Source of the DNA: Anopheles merus
Taxonomy: Eukaryota > Arthropoda > Insecta > Diptera > Culicidae
Length of the DNA stretch: 64,000 nucleotides
Assembly (NCBI RefSeq): GCF_017562075.2
Contig: NC_054082.1
Location: 25,060,460 to 25,124,459 of the forward strand
Direction of reading: 5' to 3'
Part shown: in pieces, positions 1-12,461 of the stretch
Layout of the letters: each line of letters opens with the position of its first letter
Numbering within the stretch: position 1 is the stretch's first letter
Translations under genes and position numbers: made by a program
Notes under the pieces: generated by a model
Told to the model about the DNA's origin: nothing
The model's database searches: none
What the model saw: only the letters and a program-made list of their open reading frames with translations

Positions 1-2030
1 GGGTGTATGTGTGCGTGTGCATCGTGCACGCATACCAACGCTTAAACGTCAAGATCACAGCAAGCGCGTCAAGACACGGGAGATGATGTACTTTATTTGT
101 TGTTGTTTGCGAATGCTCCAATCAAAACTACTCGGAGACAATGCAGACAACCACACAGTTCATCAATCTTACTTGCTTGTTGGGGGATTGTAGAGAAATC
201 TAATGGGGAAAAGTTGCTCAAAACTAACCTCTTTTGAACGAAACAAACCATCGGCTACGATCGTCGTATTCTCTCTGGTGAGGTTTGTTGTCTCTGCTTG
301 CTGTCTTCCACAATCGTACACAATCGTTGTTTTTATATGTTTTTGTGTACACCACCGTCAAACACACTAAACTAAACACACTGAATACCCATCCACCCAC
401 ACACATGCACACTGTAATACACACCCACACACACAGCACTACACTGCACTGCGCTCTTTACGCTATGAGATGAGACACTTCAACACACACCAAACCACAC
501 TGCTCATTGATTGATGCTATTTCATCGCACCAGCGATCGACGTCATTGAGACAGTGAGCGCGCACTAGCAGAACATCGCCACAGGCAAATCAAACACACA
601 CACACTCACTCTGCACAACGCCGCTGGCACGATTCTCGTCACCGTGCGTGAACTACACGCTAAACTACACGCACATACACTCACACTGTGAACCAAACTC
701 GGGAAGAGATACGCACGTGTGCACTCGGCTAGGGAAGATCGGGCGAAACAAGAGGTTGAATGAAAAGTGGAATGAAATCACTCTGCAAACGTCACAGGCC
801 GTGTGCGGTGATCAGTGTGTGAGAGAGAGAAAGAAAGATCGTTGCGAGAGAATGGCTAGCAAACGATCGCTTCTGTGTGTGTACGTTTGTTGTCTTTTTG
901 CTTCGAACGCTTTCGTGCGCCTGAACGTTTCGACCGGTTTCGGGTTCCGGTGGGTTTGTGCTTCCTTTCAAAACATCGCCCAACACACACACGCAGTGAT
1001 GATCGAACGAGTTATTAGAAGGTTAAGAAGAGCAGATCGAAAGCTTCACTCAACCTGATGATCATTTGTAACTGATCGTTTTCGTTTGTGTGTGTGTGTG
1101 TGTGCAGCGCATTTTAAGGAGAATACAGTAATGCGATTCCTCTCCAATGCAAACAGCAACTCCACACACATACAACACCGCACACACACACACAAACAAA
1201 AAGACAGAAAAAAAACATCGCAAGCCTGGCCGGGCAACCTTTTGGGTGTAAAAATATCATCACCATCCGCTACAGCGATGACAGAGATCGGGGAAAGATC
1301 GCCGCCGATCTAACGCACACAAACGGCAAACGGCGGCAATGCAAAACACACAAGAAAGCAAAAATATCACAGCACAGCTAAAACCAAACACAACGCACGA
1401 GAAGGATAGCCGCCTATACACAATCGCATAAAGTTTAATCTTTTTTTTTCACTTTTCCCAACATTTTTGTGGCAAATCTCTTTCCACCGATGTGTGGGAA
1501 CAGGGCAACTGGGCTGCAACTGCGTTGCCTTGGAAACGTTTTGTGTGTAAAAATGGCTTGCCCAAAATTGGCCAAAATTTTTATTGTTTGTTATGAGCCA
1601 ACGCGTTCAGCTGTCGCAACCGTTGACGGCACATTTGAAGGTTTGTTAGTTGTTTACCGTTTTCAGCGGGCGACTGTTTCGAAAAAAAAAGTGGTATCGT
1701 TTTTGTTTTTTTGGAGTATATTTTCAAAAACACTCCAACGTTTTGATAACCAAAAACCACACTGCAACACTTTTTTCTGTGGGAAATGATGGGTGACTGG
1801 GATTTTTTTTTTTTCGATAGTTTCCTTAGCATGGTGTAATCGCAAAACTTTTAAAACATTTGTAACACACAGTCACACACTAATCTCCACTTTTCCAACA
1901 GAACAATCAAACACTTTTTCTTCTCCTTGCCAAAAACGCGCTGATTGTTTCGATCGTTACTCTGCATTCAATCAAACCCACACGAATGCGTGATAATATA
2001 AAAATGTACCCCCCCCCCCCCCCCCCTTTT
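1..2030. other. Non-coding, CA-rich flank upstream of the tetraspan gene
   Basis: Short (CA)n and (TG)n runs, A/T homopolymers and no frame with coding character. It ends in an 18-base poly-C run at 2009-2026. Confidence 0.6.
2009..2026. repeat. Poly-C run, 18 bases
   Basis: The longest of more than twenty C or G homopolymers of ten or more bases in the window. Confidence 0.9.
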
Positions 2031-2039
2031 AAAAACACA

Positions 2040-2560
2040 CGCACTCACTTGCACTTGCCACCAACCCGTCCGTCGATCGCACCTGATCACGGGATCTTTG
2101 ACGCCGGCAGAATTTTCTACTGATCCGTTGCCCAGGCTTCGGGAGATACGTACGCGGCGAAACACACTTTGAAAGTAGTGCCCGAGCGTACAGCGAAACC
2201 TGCCCGTACGTCCGTTCGGATGTTGAGAGAGAGCGAGCGATCGAGAGGAAGAGAGATACGAGACAGCGAGAACGAGAGCGCACACCGTTCGTAGGCCGGG
2301 CGCGTGTAGCATAGCACCAGCATAAAATCATCGTCCGTATAGACGCAGCAGAGAGAGTGAGAGAGCGAAATACAGGGAGAGCGAGATGGAGAGCAATTAT
2401 TTTGTTCTTTGCACTCTCTCTCTCTACTCGTACGCATCGCACCGGCACGCCGGTAGCTTGGAACATTGGGAAGAACGAGACCGAATGAGAGTAGCACTGG
2501 CTGCATCGCACTCACACACTGCGAGAGCGGTGAGCGTTATTTGGGGAGAGCGTTCGCTAA
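2040..2560. promoter_or_regulatory. GC-rich, GAGA-rich island, possible promoter/5' UTR of the tetraspan gene
   Basis: CpG-dense sequence rich in GAGAG and GAGCGAG motifs on the plus strand. This is typical of GAGA-factor promoters in dipterans. It stands between AT-rich flanks and lies 1.3-1.8 kb before the tetraspan ATG, on the upstream side. Several overlapping open frames on the minus strand reflect low stop-codon density, not coding. No TATA box or certain initiator was found. Confidence 0.3.
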
Positions 2561-3869
2561 AGCGTGGTTTAGACTTCGCCAGCATCCAAATTGTGATATT
2601 TTGCAGCAGAGTTGAAATGAAAATTGTACAAAAAACTATATGAATGTGTTTCGTCAGTGCTTTAATTTTGTTTTGAATTGCTTAAATCGAACCTCGTCTG
2701 TTTTATTCAATAATATGAAATAACAATAGATAGAGAAGTTAATTATTACACAAGTGCTCTCAGCTCTTAAGTTTTTATGTAAACTTTTTAAATTTCACCA
2801 TTTCCGTAATTCGATTACATTTAATTGTTTCTTCAATACAGCAATTAATCTTTGAAATAGCAACTGATCAATTCAACGTACCCGAGACACAAACCCCACC
2901 TTTTGTCGACTTTTGTCGACCAACCATGTTGTGCGCTTAAGCTGTCCGTTGACGTTTTCCTACAAACAAAAAAAAATAACTTAAAAAATAATTTAATTGG
3001 GAAAATTCAAAAAATAATTACATCAAAACTGTGGTACAAAACAATAAATCCTTTTAAGAAAATTTTAAACCGCATTTTCAACATGCTCCTGATGATGAAA
3101 AATTCTTCTTTATTATTATTATCCTGTCATTGGCTGCGTGTTTTATAACCCAGCGATTCCACTCGTTTTTTCGATTGTTTACGTTCACAAAAACCCCACG
3201 AACACGACCCGCTTCAACCACAGCGGCGCATGCTCCATGAATAAAAACATTACACACATCCCTTCCAGACAATCCCTTTCCCCCGCAAACCCACTGCCAG
3301 AGCAAGCCGCAAACCGAAAACCGAAGGACGACTCGATTCGATTTTTGCTCCCATCAGTCACGATGTAATTCTCTTCCAGCTAGGGACACAAACACAAACA
3401 CCTCCGGGAACCTGCTGCTGGATCTGCTGCGTTCTCCGGCAAAGAAAGTGCTTCGTTTTGGTGCCAGTAGTGCACGGCCCCGTAAAACAAAGCAGATAGT
3501 CTCAGACCGTAACCTGGCGGAAATTTGCAACACCCCTTCCGTGTTTGACCAATTTGCAGTGCGTTTTCTTCCAAAAAGAACCAGTGAAAAAAACCAGGCG
3601 CCTCCATAGCAACTGCAAGGCACACTGCGCCATTTTCTGTACTCGGTCGGTAAGAAAGGGTAGAGAGCTGAAGTGTCGCAAAAAACACACACACACACAG
3701 CAACCTTTCCATAGCATCCTTTGTTCTGATTTGCTGGTGGCGCGTTCTTCATCCTAACATCCTGCATACCCATTCCTCTTTTGCCACTCTCCGGTGACAG
3801 GAAGTTGTCGATAATAATCATCACCAGCGCTCGGGCACTGGCAGCAGCCGAGCACCAGGCCGCAGCAAA
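2560..3869. other. AT-rich leader/intron sequence before the tetraspan ATG
   Basis: Mostly AT-rich to 3130, then mixed. A pyrimidine-rich stretch ending in ...GGTGACAG at about 3800 could be a splice acceptor for a 5' UTR exon that carries the ATG at 3870. No coding exon is seen. Confidence 0.35.
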
Positions 3870-4971
3870 ATGCAGCTCGTTAATCGAATCATCGAGGCCG
3901 TCAACTTGCCGCTGTCGCCCAAATATCTGCGCGTCACGGCCATTCTCATCGCCATCTATAAAGTGGTAAGCGCGCTGGGTTGGTGGTTGGGCAATTTCCG
4001 CTCGAACCGTTGCGGTGCATCGCATCGAAGTTTTATTACGTGCACATTATACAACCCTTTCCCGCTTCCACAGCTGACGGCACACGTGTTCCTGTTTGTG
4101 ATGCTGCTCGGGCTGGCGCATGCCGAGGAGATGAGCACCATCCTGCAGATGAGCATCGCCGACCAGAAGGACGGCGAGTACATCTGGACGACGAGCGAGC
4201 AGGAGGAGTCGATCAACGAGTGGCGCTTCAAGTCCGCGGAAAAGCTCGCTTCCGGTAGGTTAAGTGGTGGATGGCTAGGGTCGTAAAACTGGTAGAATTT
4301 AATGTCCCAACTCGGGCGAGGCGCTGTTTTTTTTTTTTTCATTATTATTTTTGTTTCCCTTTTGCAGTGACGCTTTGCGTGCTTTACATCGGCACAACGG
4401 TGGCCACCATCTATGTGCTGAGCTGTTTGGGGCTTTTGATCGGTACGCTTCGCAACCGGCACGAGTTCTTCATCCCCTGGATGGTGGTGGACTTCTTCGG
4501 TACGCTTGCCATCGGATCGGTGGTGCTGGCGTGCGGCTGCAATGACTCCACCTACCAATACGTGGCCGAGTGGGAGTACTGTAAGGAGCGCCGGAAACTG
4601 CTCAGCTTGTCTCTCGCTGCTACTCTCTCACCACTCCCTCCCCTCTTTCCTCTATTTCAGGGGGTTTCTGCACGATCATGTTCATCTTCAACGCAACCGT
4701 CTGGTGCGTCATTCGGCTCTTCTACAAGAATCTCGTCCACATGACCAAGCTGCGGGAGGTAGCGATCGTGGCGATTCCGTGCCCGGCTGCTGTACCGCCG
4801 ACCGCAAACGGGGCCTGCACCAACACTACCACCAACACCACCACCACCACCAACACCGGCAAATGCCCCAACGGCATACCGCATCACTATCGCAAGGAGA
4901 ACATGCACCTGAGCGACGGTGGACTGAAGCACATTCTCTTCGATGCCAACGAGGCCAACTATCTGGTGTAA
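3870..4971 (+). CDS. Four-transmembrane (tetraspan) membrane protein, Pasiflora/DUF4728-like
   Basis: Four coding exons: 3870-3965, 4074-4254, 4368-4580 and 4661-4971. All introns are GT-AG (108, 113 and 80 nt), and phases match at each junction, giving 801 nt or 266 residues. The ATG has A at -3. Predicted membrane segments lie near residues 22-48, 91-118, 126-148 and 165-185. A 40-residue acidic loop (EEMSTILQ to NEWRFKS) separates segments 1 and 2, and an 80-residue polar tail holds a Thr/Asn-rich stretch. The protein ends in NYLV. The layout resembles the insect tetraspan family that includes the septate-junction proteins Pasiflora1/2; this assignment comes from topology and general look, so the role is inference. 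Residues W130, D134 and the WGFC start of segment 4 look like family-type conserved positions. The codons are GC-rich at third positions, unlike the flanks. The coding structure is secure; the family name is tentative. Confidence 0.88.
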
Positions 4972-5500
4972 GGCGGTGTCAGCCAGCGGACCGAGACACA
5001 GTTGGGCGACAGTTTTCGGCGTCTTCGTGCACGCACAAATGGCAATGATCGCGATAGTGGAATGGTACATTTATTGCTGTGAAAAGGAGGACGATGAAGG
5101 AGTACCATCTCTTTCTCTCGCTCCTCACATTGATTGTTCCAATCATCATCAACCATAAAAACTGCATTTTACTGTTAGCTGTTGGCCCACAGGCAGCCAG
5201 GCCGGCTTGCGTAGTTGGATCCTTCTGCTTCCTTCGCGTCCCTCCCATTGGAACGTTCCGAATGTTGCCGTGTGTGGTTGTCTGGTTGTCTATCCCCCTG
5301 GATTGGAGGGTAAATGGGAGAGGGAGGGTGTGGGGTGATTTTGTGCAAAGAGCGAACGATTTGCAAATTTAGACACATTGGTTTTGCTGACAGAAAAAAA
5401 ACGATACAAGCAGCAGCACGTCACAAGCGCGCGCGGCTGCACTAGCTGTTTGTTGTATTGGAATATGTAGTAGAGGAAATTCTCCTATAATAAAAAAAAT
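4972..5500 (+). other. 3' UTR of the tetraspan gene
   Basis: Runs from the TAA at 4969-4971 to just past AATAAA at 5489-5494. No other feature is seen. Confidence 0.45.
5489..5494 (+). terminator. Polyadenylation signal AATAAA for the tetraspan gene
   Basis: The hexamer lies about 520 nt after the stop codon at 4971. It is the first clear plus-strand AATAAA downstream of the gene, in an A-rich context. Confidence 0.5.
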
Positions 5501-5695
5501 TACCAATAACTGGATGGATTAACCCTGGCAAAGGTGTTGGCTCTTAAAATTTAGAAGAGAAAGTCATCCGAGAAGAATTAATCCCATTGCTTCAAGTCTC
5601 AAATGAAGTCACCGAGCTCACATCACATTGGAACTTGGACGTCATCATAATGATTATCCCTGGACACTGTGGTTACTCCTTTTTTTTTGAAGATT

Positions 5696-5701
5696 TTTAT
5701 T
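5696..5701 (-). terminator. Distal polyadenylation signal AATAAA for the minus-strand forkhead gene
   Basis: This is the last minus-strand AATAAA before the convergent tetraspan gene's own signal at 5489-5494. If used, the two transcripts would end within about 200 bp of each other. Confidence 0.3.
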
Positions 5702-6147
5702 ATTTACTCAACATTGGTATTCGGTACCACGGATCCACTGCACAGTGGCTTAGAAGAACAGCTCCTACCATTAGTCTTAGCCCATTCACGATCTTCGATC
5801 GATCTGCATCTTCTCTCTGCTCGTGCCCGTGCGATTGTATAGTGTTGACAAGCTGTCGGACTGTGTGTGTGTGTGTTCGATGCAAGGGAAGGAGGTGTGG
5901 TACTGTGTGCTGCTGATACGCTGTGTCCACACAGGCTCCACAGGCTCTACTTGTACCATGCCATACCATGTTGTATTGTACTCGATTCTTCGGCTTGCCA
6001 TACGCACACCGTGTTGTCTTAAATTGCATCTCTTTTAAGGATGAGTGGTTTTTGTACAGCGGTACGGTACGGTACCAGGCTGCCTTCTACTGCTACAGCT
6101 GGTCGCTTCGCGTGAGAGAACTATGTGTATGCAATATGTGTGTGTGT

Positions 6148-6153
6148 TTTATT
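6148..6153 (-). terminator. Alternative proximal polyadenylation signal AATAAA, minus strand
   Basis: A second minus-strand hexamer within the probable 3' UTR, in a T-rich (plus) and A-rich (minus) setting. Confidence 0.25.
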
Positions 6154-6778
6154 ATTATAATGTTTTTTTTTTTGTTGTATAAACAGGTTAGTTTGCTTTT
6201 TGTTCCTGTTGTATTACCCATCCTTTGTATAACATACTTTTTGTTGTTCTTGTTGCTTTGCTTTGTTGTGTAAAAACCATGGTGTTTGAGTGAAGATTTG
6301 TTTTTTTGTCCTTTCTTTTTGTTTTGTTTTCTTTCCTTTTTATAAGAGCAGGCAAAGAGATTTGCTTTGGTAAGTCATTACTACTTCAGGCATTTGCTTG
6401 CTAAGTGTTGTTTTTTTTTTTTTTAATTTTTGTTTGTAGCATTTTTCTGATTTTAATACCCGGGGGTACAATATTTCTACGATTTCTATATTTTTGTTAC
6501 TGGTTTTTATCTCTTTTTTCTCCCCTTTTGTCCTCTACCATATTCTTCCTCTTCTTTTCATTTTTTTTTTGTTTTGTTAGCTGTGTAAAGAGAGTAAGAC
6601 ATTGAAAAAGTGTATTGCTTCTGTGTTTTATATTTTTGTTTCATCTTTTGCATTTATAGATGCATGGTTTTGTTTGTCCCTTTCCTTTCTGCCTGCGACT
6701 ATCTTCTCAAACAGTGTACGCACTTCTTTTCGTACTAATAATTTGTCTTTTTTCTTTCTTCTGCGTTCAATTGCACTA

Positions 6779-6788
6779 CACCCAAGCC
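6779..6788 (-). promoter_or_regulatory. miR-92 10-nt seed match (TAGTGCAATT)
   Basis: The minus strand is complementary to nucleotides 1-10 of miR-92 family members. It is near the far end of the probable 3' UTR. Confidence 0.25.
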
Positions 6789-7307
6789 TACCCGCTTTTA
6801 CTTCTTTGCTATGCTTGATTTTGTTTAAAGTTTACGAATGTATAGAGTAATTATTTTCCAGTGCAGTCTATTTTCCGTTTGTTCAACGATAAAGGATTTG
6901 TTTGTTGGTTTGTTTGTTTGTTTGCTTGCTTACTTGCTTTTGCCTTTCTACCCTTCCCCCCGTTCTTTAACTATATGTATATGTATATATATGTTTGCAT
7001 GTATATATAATATAAATATCATATGTGCGAGTGATTTACTTGTATGTGAGTATGCGCTTTTTGTTGAGTGTGAGTGTTGTTATTTAGTTTTGCGGTTTTT
7101 TAGTAAATTTGTATGATTTAAACAAGATAGCTACAATACAGGGTATAGTGTTTGTATAACAAGCGAACCTAACGAAGGAATCCGCGCTTTTACTTTGTAG
7201 AGTTAAACCTAAACTTTAAAGCTCTTTCAGACAGTGTAACAACATTCATTGGGCATTTAGGCACCTGTTTTGAACCAAAATAAACACTCAAAATACAGAG
7301 CATCATA

Positions 7308-7310
<3 letters not shown>

Positions 7311-7375
<65 letters not shown>

Positions 7376-7385
7376 CTCTCTCTCC

Positions 7386-7422
<37 letters not shown>
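7311..7422. repeat. (CT)n microsatellite, about 112 bp
   Basis: Near-perfect CT repeat with a few CC and TT interruptions. It lies in the probable 3' UTR, where the transcript would read (GA)n. Confidence 0.95.
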
Positions 7423-7424
<2 letters not shown>

Positions 7425-7731
7425 ATCCTTTTAGGCTGCGAATCTTTCCTACAAACGTGCGTACGACGAAAACAACTTTACACTACATTCATTTCTAAAC
7501 TCCAACTGGTAGTAGAGGAGCAGCAGCAGCGCAGCACTGCTATCTTAACTGTGTTCTGTCCAGTTTTAACATAAATAATAGACCAATAGTAAAGAAAAAC
7601 AAATACATTTAGCACATTCAAAGGTAACACAGTGAACACGCGTTAACGCTTTGAAACGAACGCTTTGCTCTGTATCGCTCATGTCCTACGCAAACGGGGC
7701 CATAAGGTTTAGAAAGGTGTAAATATACATC

Positions 7732-7741
7732 TGGAAGACTA
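7732..7741 (-). promoter_or_regulatory. miR-7 10-nt seed match (TAGTCTTCCA)
   Basis: The minus strand is complementary to miR-7 nucleotides 1-10. It lies 5 kb past the stop codon, so it matters only if the long 3' UTR is real. Confidence 0.35.
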
Positions 7742-8137
7742 TAGTAGATGATTCCCTTTTTCTTCTCTTTCCTTTTGTCCTTGCTCGGCTCTAGTATTCT
7801 AATATTTTTGTTTTGTTTTTTTCCATTCTCTCGCTTTCTATCTCTAATTTAGCTTTGGATTAGCTTAATTTTGTTACCATTTCCATCTCTCCTCGCTGGT
7901 AGATGTTTGTGAGTGTGTGGTTGATTTATGGCTTTTGCTTCTACTATTCAGCTACACACAACATACTACTATTTTGAAGGGAAACTTGTGTAGTTGTACC
8001 TTTAGTAGAACAGACTTGCCTTCTGACAGCGACATCGAACGAAACCACAGACAGAAGGAGGAGCGAAACGGAGAAAGATAGAGCGAGGGTGAGTGTGATA
8101 GGATGCTAGCTGCTTAACGGCTTAACAAATACACGCT

Positions 8138-8146
8138 ATAAAGCTA
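8138..8146 (-). promoter_or_regulatory. miR-79/Brd-box-type site (TAGCTTTAT)
   Basis: The minus strand carries AGCTTTA (Brd box) extended to a nine-base complement of the 5' end of miR-79. A second, seven-base AGCTTTA lies at 7217-7223. Confidence 0.25.
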
Positions 8147-10224
8147 CAGTACAGTGGTTATTTTCGAGCGTGCCCTTTGACCTCGTTCGGGTACTTGTGT
8201 ACCGAGGTACAGTGACCGATATTTATGGATACTGAGTTTGTGTGATGAGATGTTTGCTTTTTTGCTGTGATGATGTCTCTTTTCGTAATATATCAGAGGT
8301 TTTGGCACAATCGAAATATCGTACGAAGCAACTCTGTGCATTGCTTCTTGCGCCCATATATCTATGTTCTCTTCCTCTCTCGATCTACTTTGCTTTAAAA
8401 AAAACAACGGCTACTTCTATAAGGCTCTTTCTCTTACTAACGATAGTGCCGGCTGCCAGCTGCATAAAACACAGTGCGTGTACGATAAATTAAGGCGTTC
8501 TAGTAAATAGAGAGAAGGAGAGAGAGAGACAGAGTAAAGGGAAACTCTAAACAAACAACATGATTTAGCATTGAAATGGTAGTGCACTATGTTATCCATG
8601 TTCATACTACACCCACACACACACACACATGCACACACACACGTCCACTAGCAGCAACAGCAGCAGCAAGCGTACTAAATGATGATTATCTTTTTTATCC
8701 CCATGACCCGTTTGCGCGATATAAAATAATTCTCCCGTTTTCCCATGCCTCTTTACATATGTATATGCTATATGCGTTGTTGTAAAGTAATTTAGTGTTT
8801 ATCTTTAGAATAAACAGTGATTTTTTTTTGCATGCTCTTGATCGACATGATTATGATTGTTCTGCGCTTTAAGTGTGTTTTGCTGGTGTGCACCGTTTTG
8901 CACCACCAGCAACCCCCTAATGAGGAAAGGAGCTTATTGCAGATGAAAAGTAGTGTGATAGGGGTGAGAATAAAACGAATAAAAGCATCCCCCCCCCCCC
9001 CCCAGAAGCGTTTGGTAGCGTTTTGCACTGCTTCATGGAATGACGATCGGCACAGCAGTCGTACATCCTGTATAATAAAAGCAAGAAAGAGTAAACTGAA
9101 AGGTAAAAAATATAAAAGAAAAAAAAACATCAAACGTAAAACGAGAGATAATAAAAGATAAACAATATAAAAAAGAAAAAAAACACTAAATAAGACCAAA
9201 TAAACGAATGAAGAAGTGATAATAGACAAACATTATCAAAGTAGAAAAAAAGAACAGTATAGAAAAAGAAAAAGAGAATAGAGAAGAAAATACAACCAGA
9301 AGCAAAAAGTTAACAAAACGAACATAAAACAAATCAAAAACCAAAACAGAAAAGAAATAAAACAACGAAAAATGTTCTTCTTATTCTGAAATCAATCATT
9401 TGCTATTAAATATCATTTAGCGCCATAGTTTCGTATTACAATAAACTGCTGTGCTACTACTACTGCTAAACTTATTCAACAAACAAATCCACCGTCTAGT
9501 CCGTCTAGCCTAGCTCACACTAGTCGCACGTACGCTCACACACACACACACGCCCACACACAGGCGAGCATAGCGGGGGTCACCGATAAGATAAGCGAGC
9601 ATTTTTACAACAACAAAAAACGCACACACTTACACCTCTTAAAGGCCCCCCCCCCCATCCGCGTGGCTATATGTGTGTGTTTCGTTTCTGGCTCAGATTT
9701 CTAATTGTAGCTAACTATTCACTAGAAAACTAGGAAATCAACAGTGTACATGATCAACCGGGATAGATATTGTATCAAAAAACGAGAGGGACTAGGTTTT
9801 CCCTTTCTTTTCTTTAGTTTAGTTAATAAGAAAACAGTTGCTAATAGTAACGCAAACAAACAGGGCTTAAGTTCGACAGGAAGCTACGTCGACGATAAGG
9901 CGGCTAAGGGGGGTGGGGGGGGGGGAGGATGATGATGCATTGTTGCTACTATATGCCTTTCATTGCTAATATAAAGGGGACTATATAAGTAGATGATTAC
10001 GTTGCTTCTGTTGCATTGCTGAATGCCGCACCAGGACACCAGGTTCCTTCTCCTAAATCTGCCTGCTACCCCTCCCCTTCCCCTTGGTCCGTGCAGCGCG
10101 TTACACGTTAACATCCTTACTTATTTGATTGCTTATGTTAGGTGTGTTTGTTTTTCTGTTTTCTCTCTTTTGCCTACCCAACTACATATGATTGGCGTAC
10201 GTGAAAAATACGTGATATTACAAT

Positions 10225-10267
<43 letters not shown>
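10225..10267. repeat. (TAG)14 microsatellite
   Basis: Perfect TAG trinucleotide array in the probable 3' UTR of CHES-1-like. Confidence 0.95.
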
Positions 10268-10790
10268 CAAACAAACTGTCAAACTTAAACAAGGAAGTAT
10301 ATAAAGCACTAGATAAACGTAGCAACTCAACCACCCCGGCTTCTCGCACATCATTAAACTCTAAAACGCGCGCGTTGCGTTCCACCGCTATTGGGAAAGC
10401 CATCCAAAGAGGGGGGGGGGACCGTACTGAAATCCGTTGTTCTTTTATCTTTTTCTCTTCCTACCGGCCCTGGTCTCCTTCTCATTCGATGGCATCGCTA
10501 GACGCGAACGGCTTACGTCGCACAAATTACACCTTAAACGTTAACCTCGTAAACAATAGTTTGATTGAAGCAACCGCCCAAATTGGGGGGGGGGGGGAGG
10601 GGAAATGGCGCTAACATCACGGTTGGGGACGGGGACCGAACACATTCCAACCCCTTCTCCCCGCGTCTGGTTTTATACCAAAATCGGTCAGGACCTTAAT
10701 CGATAGTAGGACAATGGTGTGTTAGGGATAAGTGAATAACTAGATTGAAGGCGCGAGTAGATAAGTTCTGTGTGTTGACCACTTTCCTTT

Positions 10791-10834
10791 TTCTTCTTCT
10801 TCTTCTTCTTCATCTTCTTCTTCTTCTTCTTCTT
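10791..10834. repeat. (TTC)n microsatellite
   Basis: TTC/CTT trinucleotide array with one ATC interruption. Confidence 0.9.
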
Positions 10835-12453
10835 TACCTGTGGTGTGGTTCGGTCGGTTTCGGAGGCGATGATCCCCTGACACACTCCTGCACATTCCAC
10901 CTATTTTTCCGCTTATCATATCATAAATCACTCGTTTCTTATTCTTCTCTTAGCTGTAGGTAGATGTATATATATAGATATATAAATGTATGCATACAAC
11001 ATAACGTTAATTAGTCTTAGCAAGTTCGCCCCGCTCAAAGGTGTATATTTCTATACTACCGCCGCGGCTAAACGACACGTTTGCTTTGTAATCGATAACT
11101 GCTAACAAATAGGGCAAACATAAACACGGAGCACTAAAATCGAAACAACTGTTAAACAAGTATATAAAAACAAAAAAAATGCAATTTTGGTGCCATTTTG
11201 ACTACGGTTTGCGCGTTTCCGCAACTTTTTCCCTCTCTCTCTCTCTATCTTTCACTCTCTTTCACTATCCCTCTTTCTCTCTCTCTTTCTCTCTCGCTTC
11301 ATTCATTTTCTTTGTCTTGCTGCTGTTAGGTAAAGGGTTGCTTACATTACAAACTTCATTGATTGGCTTCTTGCAGCTTCGTTTTCTAAACGAGCACTGT
11401 ACACGGGGTGGCCGATGCGTGGTATGCCGGATAACAGATAGCAGGGTCTTCCCCCTCGCCACACTCACCGATACGAACGCATCGTGTATCGAAAATAGTA
11501 AAACTCCTCAATCGTTCCTACATCTCTACACTACACTAAACCGGAAAAACAATTAAGCAAATGGTTGATTGTAATGGAACATGATGAAAACGGGGCCACA
11601 AAACACGGCCCAAAAAATAACAAAACAAGGTATACGCAAAGGCGAGGATTGTGTTCTACGCTAAAGGGACAGCGGAAACACCCTTCCGACGGACCACTAA
11701 AAACGAGCTCGGACAAGCTATGCTTGTGCTTCGGTGAACAAACTTGCGAAAGCATTAACGAACGGCCCCCTTCCTAACATGCTTCTCGCCCGCTTTCCGT
11801 ACAACGGAGGCCTGTCTAACGAACCTATTCCAGCAGCTGGAGAACCATTTTTTGAAAACGATTTACAATTTCCTCTCTTAGAGATGTGTTGCTTGTTTGT
11901 TTTTTTTCTCGCAGAAGAGTTCAACTCTACCGAACCGCTTTGATGATGTCAAGTGGCGAAAACAACACACACACCTAACACCTAACTACTATATTACTAC
12001 TACTACTGCATCGGTGCCGTGTTTTGCACCAAATCGATCCGCTAACACACAAAACAGCAACGAAAGATAGCTAAAACACGGGATAAAAACAGTTCGCAGG
12101 TGAACGTGATTGAAACAGATGCGCCTGGAGAAAGAGACACGTACGGTACGGTGGTTGCAAGCCGAAACCGAACCCCTATGGAGAGGGAGGAGATGGGATT
12201 GCCGAGGTAAAAAGATGCTAAGGTGTTCCAACATTATCACACTTTATACATTCCCCATACAGTGGTGTCCGCGTACCATGTACAGTGCCGCACTGTACAC
12301 GTGCAATTGCAATTCGAAAGTCATGCAACCGTTCCCTCTCTCTTTCTCTCTCTTTCTCTCTTGCTGCTCCTCGCCGTGCGCCGTGTGTACATCAATAAGG
12401 CAATAGAGTGTTAGAATACCCGAACAAGAACATCTAAACGGGGAAACGAACAA

Positions 12454-12461
12454 TGGAAGAC
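12454..12461 (-). promoter_or_regulatory. miR-7 8-mer site (GY-box GTCTTCCA) in probable CHES-1-like 3' UTR
   Basis: The minus strand reads GTCTTCCA, complementary to miR-7 nucleotides 1-8. It lies about 330 nt past the stop codon, within any plausible 3' UTR. Confidence 0.4.

Noticed and set aside
1365..1374. TATCACAGC, identical to the start of miR-2/13
   Set aside because: No hairpin around it and the match stops after nine bases.
7732..7756. Plus-strand TGGAAGACTA as a possible miR-7 gene
   Set aside because: Only the first ten bases match and no hairpin partner is present; the meaningful reading is a target site on the minus strand.
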